A stretch of 32,709 bases of DNA from Fibrobacteria bacterium (GTDB lineage: Bacteria > Fibrobacterota > Fibrobacteria > UBA11236). Below, piece after piece: positions 26,033 through 32,709 of this stretch. The notes beneath the pieces are model-generated. The model saw nothing but the letters and a program-made list of their open reading frames with translations, made no database searches and had not been told where the DNA came from. Location of the stretch: positions 1-32,709 of the forward strand of contig JAJNBB010000026.1 in NCBI GenBank assembly GCA_021155885.1, written 5' to 3'. The first letter of the stretch is position 1, and each line of letters begins with the position of its first letter. A program made the position numbers and the translations under genes.

Positions 26033-26860
26033 TCAGGCGCGCAAGGTCGCGAGGAAGCGTTCCACCGCGGCGGCGAACGCAGCCGGGTCTTCCAAAAAAG
26101 GCATGTGGGCGCAGTTCTCCAAAACCTCGATCGGGCAGGCGCCCGGCAGGCGGGCGATGAATTCCCCGACGGCTGCGGGCGGAGCGTAGGAGTCCTCGCG
26201 CCCCGCGATGGCGGCGCACGGAGCGGTCACGCGGGGCACGACGGCGTTCAGGTCGGCCTGCAGCAGCACCTCGATTTCCCGCACGTACTCCGGGCCCTTT
26301 TGTTCCTCGAACAGCCGTTCGAACAATCCCGTGACCTCCGGCATTTCCGTCAGGGTTCGCCCGGCGAACACCCCGGGAGACACCTTGGGTCCCCAATGGG
26401 CGATGCCGTCGCGCGCGATCGCTTCCGCGCGCGCGGTGAGGCGCTCGTGGATATTAGGCCGCGCCTTGGGGAGCCCGCAGGCGAACACGAGAGCGCGGAT
26501 GTTCTCCGGCCACGTCGCCCATGCCTTGAGCGCCAGGATGGTGCCGAGCGAATGCCCCAGCAAAACGACGGGCTCTCCGACCTTGTCCTTCACCAGGTCG
26601 CCGATGTCGGCCACCCAGCTGTCGAGCGTGAACGCGGCGGGGGAGGAGGTACTATGGCCGGAGCCCGGGAGGTCGAGGGCGAGAATGCGATGCCTTTCCC
26701 GCAACCGCCTGGAAAATCCCGCAAAAAAATAAGCCCCCCCGCCTATCCCGTGAAGGGCGAGGACGGGAGGGCCTGAAAGGATTTCTCCGGCGGCGTTTCG
26801 AGCGCCGCTGTCTTCGACGTGCAGGACACTCCCGCTCCGGGCGGTGAAGGAGTATCCCAC
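26033..26860 (-). CDS. Alpha/beta hydrolase
   Basis: LHGIGGGAYFF oxyanion region, GHSLG nucleophile elbow, NCAHMPFLEDP catalytic His. Confidence 0.88.
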   Translation of the reverse strand: MGYSFTARSGSVLHVEDSGARNAAGEILSGPPVLALHGIGGGAYFFAGFSRRLRERHRILALDLPGSGHSTSSPAAFTLDSWVADIGDLVKDKVGEPVVLLGHSLGTILALKAWATWPENIRALVFACGLPKARPNIHERLTARAEAIARDGIAHWGPKVSPGVFAGRTLTEMPEVTGLFERLFEEQKGPEYVREIEVLLQADLNAVVPRVTAPCAAIAGREDSYAPPAAVGEFIARLPGACPIEVLENCAHMPFLEDPAAFAAAVERFLATLRA

Positions 26861-26866
26861 GCGAGG

Positions 26867-27472
26867 CTACTTCTTCTTCGCGGCCTTGGGCGCGGCCTTC
26901 TCGGCGAACGCCTCGAACACGAGCTTGTAGAACCAGGGGTGCGACTGCCAGGTCTGGCCGGTGATGACCAGGCCGTCGCGCACCGCCTCCTGCTTCTGGT
27001 AGAAGGCGCCGTCGGCGATCACTTCGTGGCGGATGTTCTCGTAGCAGGTGACCTTTTTGCCGCGCAGGAGGCCGGCGGCGGCGGACAGCTGCTGGCCGTG
27101 GCAGATCGAAAGATGCCACAGGCCGAGCTTGTAGGCTTCCTGAAGCAGCTGAACGGCCTTCTTGTTGTTGCGCAGGTACTCGGGGGCGCGGCCGCCGATG
27201 ACGAGCACGGCCATGAACTCCTTGATCTTGATCTTGTCGAAGGAGGCGTCGGCGACCACTTCGTATCCGGGGCGCTCCTTGTAGGTGTCCCAACCGGGCT
27301 CGAAGTCGTGGATCACCAGGTGCAGGCGCTTCTTGGACGGGGCGGCGACCACGGGCTCGTAGCCGGCCTCCATGAAGCGGTGCTTCGCGTAAAGGACCTC
27401 GTAGGTTTCGCCGCCGTCGCCGGTAATGATCAGGATTTTCTTGCTCAAAGCTTCCTCTCCGGACGCCCACAA
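26867..27472 (-). CDS. DJ-1/PfpI family protein
   Basis: ILIITGDGGETYEVLYAKHRFMEAGYEPVVAAP...VLVIGGRAPEYL...LSICHGQQLSAAAGLLRGKKVTCY. Start may instead be an internal TTG just after GGAGAGGAAGC. Confidence 0.85.
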   Translation of the reverse strand: MWASGEEALSKKILIITGDGGETYEVLYAKHRFMEAGYEPVVAAPSKKRLHLVIHDFEPGWDTYKERPGYEVVADASFDKIKIKEFMAVLVIGGRAPEYLRNNKKAVQLLQEAYKLGLWHLSICHGQQLSAAAGLLRGKKVTCYENIRHEVIADGAFYQKQEAVRDGLVITGQTWQSHPWFYKLVFEAFAEKAAPKAAKKK

Positions 27473-27714
27473 GGGAGTCTCATTTTAGGAGAAACAAATT
27501 AGGAGGAATTCGCATTCGGGTCAACAGGGGCGCGCGGCCCGCCCCCGCCCGCATCAGCCGGGCCGTCACAGGCGCCGGCACTGGCGCGCGGAGTCCCGCT
27601 TGATTTTGCAGCATGCGCGAAGAATACGGAATCCGACTTTCCCGCTATAAAAAACTGGGAGTATTTGGATTATTGAAATCGCCTGCTACCATTTGCCCGA
27701 AGCCCCTGAAATCA

Positions 27715-27743
27715 TTGAAATTCCTTTCTTTAAGGGTTAGAAT
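27715..27743 (+). promoter_or_regulatory. Sigma-70-type promoter for the aldehyde dehydrogenase gene
   Basis: TTGAAA-N17-TAGAAT, ~100 nt upstream of the ATG at 27847. Confidence 0.5.
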
Positions 27744-27846
27744 TTGTCCCCTTGTTCGATGGTCGAAGGCCGCCCCGGTTCGCGTCCTCGGCCACCCGTC
27801 CCGCCTTGTCCCAGGCCCCATGTTTTCAAATGACGCAGGAGTTTTC

Positions 27847-29298
27847 ATGACCGCCAAGACATCCTTCCCCCCCACCCAGCTTTTCATCGACGGAAAGTGG
27901 GTCGACGGTCCGAATAAAGTGACGGTCATGGACAAGTTCACCGGCGAGGTCGCCTGGGAGCTTTCCGGCGCCGGCCCCGAAGAAGTGAACAAGGCCGTCG
28001 CGGCGGCCAAGAAGGCCTTCCCGATCATGGCGAAGATGCCGATCCACAAGCGCGCCGAGATCCTCAACAAGACCTCGCAGCTGCTGGCGGAGAACCGCGC
28101 CGAGATCGCCAACTGCATCGCCCGCGAGGTCGGCAAGGCCGTGAAGTACGCGGGCTTCGAGGTCGACCGCGCGGTCGACACCTTCCGTCTCGCCGCCGAG
28201 GAGGCCGCCCAGATCCACGGCGAGACCATCCCGATGGACGCGGTCAAGTCCGGCGAGGGCCTGTTCGGCTTCTGGCACCGCAAGCCCCTGGGCATCGTCG
28301 GCGCCATCACGCCCTTCAACTTCCCGCTGAACCTGGCCGCCCACAAGATCGCCCCCGCGCTCGCGGCCGGCAACACCATCGTGCTGAAGCCCGCCGAGGC
28401 CACCTCGCGCACCGGCGCCTGGATCGTGGCGCTGCTCGAAAAGGCCGGCCTGCCGGCCGGCTGCATCAACATGGTGCACGGCAAGGGCTCGGTCCTCGGC
28501 GACCTGATCGTCAAGCACCCCGACATCGCCAAGATCACCTTCACGGGCAGCCTCGAAGTGGGCCTCAACATCCTGGCCAACGCCGGCCTCAAGAAGGTCA
28601 CCCTCGAGCTGGGCAACAGCTCGCCGGTGGTGATCGCCGCCGACGCCGACATGAAGTACGCCGCCGCCAAGGCCGCCATCGGCGCGAACTACTGCTCCGG
28701 CCAGGTGTGCATCTCGACGCAGCGCATCTACATCGAGGCCGCCGGCTACGACACCTTCAAGAAGCACTTCCTCGAGGAAGTCGCCAAGCTCAAGGTCGGC
28801 GACCCCCTCGATCCCGAAACCGACGTGGGCCCCCTCATCCTCGAGAAGGACGCCATTCGCGTCGAATCCTGGATCAACGAGGCCGTGGAACAGGGCGCGA
28901 CCTTGCTGGCCGGCGGCACGCGCGTGAAGAACCTGCTCCAGCCCTCGGTGCTCGAGAACACCAAGCCCACCATGAAGGTGATCTCGCAGGAAGTGTTCGG
29001 CCCCGCGGTGTCGCTGATCAAGGTCGAGACCTTCGAGGAAGGCCTCAAGCTCGCCGACGACACGCAGTACGGCCTCCAGGCCGCCGTGTTCACCCGCGAC
29101 ATCGAGCGCGTGTTCCAGGCCATTCACGGCCTGAACTTCGGCGGCGTGGTGGTCAACGACTGCCCGCACCTGCGTCCCGACCAGATCCCGTACGGCGGCA
29201 ACCGCCAGAGCGGCCTCGGCCGCGAGGGCCTGCGCTTCGCCATCGAGGAAATGACGTCCATCCAGACCGTCATGTTCCGCACGGGCCATTCCAGGTAA
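27847..29298 (+). CDS. NAD(P)-dependent aldehyde dehydrogenase
   Basis: PFNFPLNLAAHKIAPALAAGNTIVLKPAE, FTGSLEVG, LELGN (catalytic Glu), GQVCIS (catalytic Cys), EVFGPAVSL, GLGREG. Confidence 0.95.
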   Translation: MTAKTSFPPTQLFIDGKWVDGPNKVTVMDKFTGEVAWELSGAGPEEVNKAVAAAKKAFPIMAKMPIHKRAEILNKTSQLLAENRAEIANCIAREVGKAVKYAGFEVDRAVDTFRLAAEEAAQIHGETIPMDAVKSGEGLFGFWHRKPLGIVGAITPFNFPLNLAAHKIAPALAAGNTIVLKPAEATSRTGAWIVALLEKAGLPAGCINMVHGKGSVLGDLIVKHPDIAKITFTGSLEVGLNILANAGLKKVTLELGNSSPVVIAADADMKYAAAKAAIGANYCSGQVCISTQRIYIEAAGYDTFKKHFLEEVAKLKVGDPLDPETDVGPLILEKDAIRVESWINEAVEQGATLLAGGTRVKNLLQPSVLENTKPTMKVISQEVFGPAVSLIKVETFEEGLKLADDTQYGLQAAVFTRDIERVFQAIHGLNFGGVVVNDCPHLRPDQIPYGGNRQSGLGREGLRFAIEEMTSIQTVMFRTGHSR

Positions 29299-29327
29299 GC
29301 GCGGCGCCAGCCGTCGGACATCGAATT

Positions 29328-29361
29328 AAAAAAGGCCGGCCCGCGAGGGTCGGCCTTTTTT
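29328..29361 (+). terminator. Intrinsic terminator downstream of the aldehyde dehydrogenase gene
   Basis: AAAAAAGGCCGGCCC-GCGA-GGGTCGGCCTTTTTT, stem with one G-T, T6 tract. Confidence 0.9.
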
Positions 29362-29378
29362 GTTCCCGGAAGTCCGGG

Positions 29379-30569
29379 TCACGGGATAAGAATGCGGTGC
29401 GATGCGCGCGATCGGGATGTGGTGACCGTGATCACGTACACCGCGTGCGGCGGGATGTCCGCGAAGACCAGGGTCCCCGCACGCGCTCCCCGTCGCGAGG
29501 CGATGCGTTTCCCGTCCAGCGCATGGATGTCGACGGTGAAGGGGGTTTCCTCCGCGACCCGCACGTGAATCCGCGAGCCCGAGACCCATGCTTTCAAGGG
29601 GTTCCCGGCGCCGACGGGTCCCGCCGGGCGGGTGGACACGACCACCCCGCTCGAATCGACGCCCGCCGCCCACAGGATGGCGTTGTAGAGCTGTCGTCGA
29701 AGAAAGGACTTGGCCTCGGGGGTCGTTCCGTTCGTTCCCGTATAGCTCGATGCGGAGTGCCCGAGGGCGGTATAGAAAAACCGGCCCCCTTCTGGAAACT
29801 GGCGGAACCAGCTGATCGGGTGATCCCCCATGGCGGCCAATCCCGGAGCACTGAAACTGTCCTCATCGAAACTGACCGTCACCTTGACTCCCGGCCGCGC
29901 GCGAATTTCGTCGCCTTCGGGGGCCATTGAAAACCACTCCTCCCAGACGCGCGCGGTGTCGGGAAGTCCCCGGTTCAGGAACCGCAGATCCGGATCGCCC
30001 GCGTGACCGGTATCGAGATGCAGCGTCCCGCTACCCCCGGCGCCGCCCCAGTTATCCAGGCGGGCACCTTGGATCGAATCCCAGGCCCCCCAGCTCGCGT
30101 CGGCGAGGTTGGTGTGCGTGCTGACGAACCCTTTCCTACGGATGAAGCTTGCCAGTCGGTCGCGCTGGATCGAGTCGGTGATGATGGTGCCGATGGCCGA
30201 AAAACTGGAAATCCAGACCACGTCGAGCGTATCCAGCGCGGCGAAGAAAGTTTCCAGTTGGGCAGACGTGGGCACGGGAGTGTTGAAGGGCGGCTGCGTG
30301 CGCGCGGAATCAGTGCCGAACAGCGTCGTGTGGAAACCTTCGGCGGGTACGATCAGGTTCGGGCCCAGATTCGCGGAATCCGGTTGGGCGAGAACGCTTA
30401 CCATCGCCGAAGCGGCAGTGTTCATCGACGAATGCCAATAGCGTCCCACGTAAGGTTGTCTCGCGGAGCCGTTCAAAATCCCCACGCGGATCGGCGCGGC
30501 CATGGACAAAGACGACATCCCGACCAGCAGGAGTCCCGAGAGTCCCAAGACGTTGCCTCCGGAATTCAT
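29379..30569 (-). CDS. Secreted ThuA-like domain protein with C-terminal sorting-type tail (copy A)
   Basis: Signal peptide; FRQFPEGGRFFYTALGHSASSYTG...FLRRQLYNAILWAAGVD ThuA motif; C-terminal beta domain ...HAVYVITVTTSRSRASHRILIP. Confidence 0.75.
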   Translation of the reverse strand: MNSGGNVLGLSGLLLVGMSSLSMAAPIRVGILNGSARQPYVGRYWHSSMNTAASAMVSVLAQPDSANLGPNLIVPAEGFHTTLFGTDSARTQPPFNTPVPTSAQLETFFAALDTLDVVWISSFSAIGTIITDSIQRDRLASFIRRKGFVSTHTNLADASWGAWDSIQGARLDNWGGAGGSGTLHLDTGHAGDPDLRFLNRGLPDTARVWEEWFSMAPEGDEIRARPGVKVTVSFDEDSFSAPGLAAMGDHPISWFRQFPEGGRFFYTALGHSASSYTGTNGTTPEAKSFLRRQLYNAILWAAGVDSSGVVVSTRPAGPVGAGNPLKAWVSGSRIHVRVAEETPFTVDIHALDGKRIASRRGARAGTLVFADIPPHAVYVITVTTSRSRASHRILIP

Positions 30570-31762
30570 GGCGCCACCAATGCCGATTGCGTTCCGTTGC
30601 GGCCCCGGACGCGCACGATCAGCGCGCCCGACCCCGAAGGTTTCTCGATCTCCACGGATCCCGCCGATGACGCCTTCTTTCGGGCGAGCAGTCTTCCGTC
30701 GAGAAACCGCAACTCCACCGCGGCGTTTTCTTCCGCGACTTGCACGTGAATCCGCGAGCCCGAGACCCATATTTTCAAGGGGTTCCCGGCGCCGGCGCGC
30801 CCCGCCGGACGAACCGACACGACCCCGTTCGAATCCGCCCCGGCGGCCCACAAGATCGCGTTGTATAGTTGGCGGCGAAAGAAGTTGGTTGCGGGAGTCG
30901 TTGTGTCGCCGCTGGAATCGAGGACGGCGGCGCCGGTAAAAAGTTGCGCCCTATAGCCGCTGCCCGTGTAAAAGAAGCGCCCGCCTTCGGGGAATTCCCG
31001 GTACCAATTGTAAGGATGATCGCTCGCGCTAGTGAAACTGCCGCTCGCGGAATCGAGCCGCATGGTCACCTTCAGGCCGGGACTAGCCCGGAGGGTGGTG
31101 GCGCTGCCGTACCGAAGCCATTCATCTCGGAACCGCGCGGTATCCGGCAAGCCTCGATTCAGTAAGCGCCATACAGAATCTTGCTTGGCCATGGAGTCAC
31201 GACGAATCGTCGCCACGCAAATGCACATCCAGCCCGCAAAACGGGTTCCATGCATGGAATCCCACGCGCCCCAACTCTGGGTTCGGTCGATGGACCACGC
31301 AAGGCTTACGACGCCACGCGTTTTGAAAAAGCGCTCCAGTTTTTCACGTTGCTGCGGCTGGTCGAAAATGACCCCGAAATTGGAATTCGAAGGGAGAACG
31401 ATGACATCGAGGGAGTCCAAGGCACTCAGAAAGGCGGTCTTTTGCTCCAATGACGGCTGGGTGTTTGCCCCCGGGGTGTCCACCACGCCGAAAATACGGG
31501 CCACGAATTCGTCCGGAGGCGTAATGAGGTTCGGTCCCAGGTTCGCCATGACCGGATTTGCCAGCATGGAATCGATAGCCTTGGCGGCGACATGGGTGCT
31601 GGAGGTCCAGCGCCAACCCGTTCCCTTGAAAACCCCCACGCGGATCGGCGCGGCCGCGGAAACAGAAATCGCCCCGATGAGCAACATTCCGCACAGGTTC
31701 CGGATCGACCGGTTCCTGTTCGTTTTTTGCGCCGCGTTAGTTAAAAAAGACATGCAGGACAT
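30566..31762 (-). CDS. Secreted ThuA-like domain protein with C-terminal sorting-type tail (copy B)
   Basis: Paralog of copy A (REFPEGGRFFYTGSGYRAQLF...FFRRQLYNAILWAAGAD); stop overlaps start of copy A (ATGA). Confidence 0.75.
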   Translation of the reverse strand: MSCMSFLTNAAQKTNRNRSIRNLCGMLLIGAISVSAAAPIRVGVFKGTGWRWTSSTHVAAKAIDSMLANPVMANLGPNLITPPDEFVARIFGVVDTPGANTQPSLEQKTAFLSALDSLDVIVLPSNSNFGVIFDQPQQREKLERFFKTRGVVSLAWSIDRTQSWGAWDSMHGTRFAGWMCICVATIRRDSMAKQDSVWRLLNRGLPDTARFRDEWLRYGSATTLRASPGLKVTMRLDSASGSFTSASDHPYNWYREFPEGGRFFYTGSGYRAQLFTGAAVLDSSGDTTTPATNFFRRQLYNAILWAAGADSNGVVSVRPAGRAGAGNPLKIWVSGSRIHVQVAEENAAVELRFLDGRLLARKKASSAGSVEIEKPSGSGALIVRVRGRNGTQSALVAP

Positions 31763-31956
31763 ATACTGAATTTATGCCCGAATCACAAATTTTACAATTG
31801 GAAATGAATGGCGGAATGCGGTATTGGGCGTTCCAGAACGAGGCGGCCCGGGGTGCGCGACGCCGGTCCGGCGGTATTTTCGGGGCATTTTCCGGCTTTT
31901 TACAGGGTTTCCGGGGCTGCCGGATTTTATCTTGTTTGACGCTCCGAAAGGTTTCC

Positions 31957-32637
31957 ATGAAAAGCTTCATCCCGCTTCTGTTCCTGCTCTCCAGCACGCT
32001 TCTTTCCCAGGACATGGAAGAAGGCCACGCGGAGGGCGAGAAGTTCTTCCACAGCGCCGGCATCGCCGTGCGCCTCGTGGGCCCGGACTCGGTGCTGGTC
32101 ACGTTCGGGGCCCGCTCCGAGGATCTTCAAAACACCGTGCACGTCTTTCCCTACGAGGAGGACACCGCCCCCGGCTCGGATACCGCGACCTTCCGGCTTT
32201 TCGAACGCAAGCTGGAGTTTTACCTGCAGGAGCGCATTCCCGTGCAGGTGGACGGCAGGGGCGTGTACCTGCGGGTCGTGCAATGGAAACCCAAGGGCAA
32301 GGGACGCGAGGACCGGCTTGACATGAAAAGCTTGTGGGTGGACGACCTTTTCATCACCTTGGGAGGCAAGATCCCCCGCAAGAGGAAACATCTCGACGTC
32401 ACCGCGAACGTCTGGGTCGAGCGCAAGGACGCGAAGGACACCGAAATCCAGGTTTCGCTGTTCCAGGATCGCACCTTGCTCCGCCGTCTCTGGACGAAGC
32501 GGGAAAAGAAGGTGCGCTTTCCGGTGTCACCGGATTCCCTGAAGGCGATGCGGAGGAATCCCCCTCCCCGGTTGATGCCTCCTCCCGCCGGGCTCCCCGA
32601 AGGCGGCGCCGGGGATCACTCCGGCCACAATCACTGA
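31957..32637 (+). CDS. Secreted hypothetical protein with His-rich C-terminus
   Basis: Signal peptide MKSFIPLLFLLSSTLLSQ; ends GGAGDHSGHNH. Start chosen at the signal peptide rather than the longer ORF. Confidence 0.6.
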   Translation: MKSFIPLLFLLSSTLLSQDMEEGHAEGEKFFHSAGIAVRLVGPDSVLVTFGARSEDLQNTVHVFPYEEDTAPGSDTATFRLFERKLEFYLQERIPVQVDGRGVYLRVVQWKPKGKGREDRLDMKSLWVDDLFITLGGKIPRKRKHLDVTANVWVERKDAKDTEIQVSLFQDRTLLRRLWTKREKKVRFPVSPDSLKAMRRNPPPRLMPPPAGLPEGGAGDHSGHNH

Positions 32638-32641
32638 CAGG

Positions 32642-32709
32642 TTAAGGGACGGTCACCAGGCGCCGCGAGCGGCCTTCGGGGGTCGCCACCGCCACGACGT
32701 ACACGCCGG
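32642..32709 (-). CDS. 3' end of a secreted protein with C-terminal sorting-like tail (truncated by window edge)
   Basis: Minus strand reading: GVYVVAVATPEGRSRRLVTVP* (stop at 32644-32642), the pattern of T9SS-like/FlgD-like tails. Confidence 0.5.
   Translation of the reverse strand, partial: GVYVVAVATPEGRSRRLVTVP

Noticed and set aside
27570-27600. Possible sigma-54 promoter near TGGCGCGCGGAGTCCCGC
   Set aside because: GG-to-GC spacing is wrong (not N10) and the TTGC element is missing.
27613-27846. N-terminal extension of the aldehyde dehydrogenase ORF
   Set aside because: Contains the predicted sigma-70 promoter and non-ALDH sequence; ATG at 27847 gives a standard ALDH start.
1-32709. 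CRISPR array, tRNA/rRNA, transposase or phage genes
   Set aside because: Looked for regularly spaced repeats, tRNA-like cloverleaf ends and recombinase motifs; none recognised by eye.

Overview
High-GC bacterial window with several C-terminal Fibrobacterota/Bacteroidota-like secretion or FlgD-like tails; taxonomy is only a guess. The left ~19.3 kb is a large nitrogen-acquisition locus. On the minus strand, starting near 9.44 kb: siroheme nitrite reductase (NirA-type), CysJ-type flavoprotein, a ~59 aa small protein, a fused DmsB-DmsC-like FeS/membrane-anchor protein, and a molybdopterin nitrate reductase. A nitrate-reductase-associated protein runs off the left edge. On the plus strand: a signal-peptide-less NrtA-like protein (NasS-type sensor), a NarK-type MFS transporter, a fused PP2C phosphatase/Ser-Thr kinase, an Nrt/Cyn ABC transporter, cyanase and an alginate-export-like porin, ending at a perfect terminator. 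The most interesting signal is regulatory. Three separate transcription units (nirA, narK, nrtA) each have a textbook sigma-54 -24/-12 promoter (GG-N10-GC). Each is followed by a structured leader carrying a near-identical 21-nt element (CCGGTCCGYCCGGNCYTTTGG), while the locus encodes a NasS-like sensor with no NasT partner in view. The right ~13 kb holds small membrane/lipoprotein genes (one, DUF1328-like, is missed by the ORF track), TamA/TamB, an alpha/beta hydrolase, a DJ-1/PfpI protein, an aldehyde dehydrogenase, two tandem ThuA-like secreted paralogs and a His-tailed secreted protein. No tRNA, rRNA, CRISPR or transposase was recognised.
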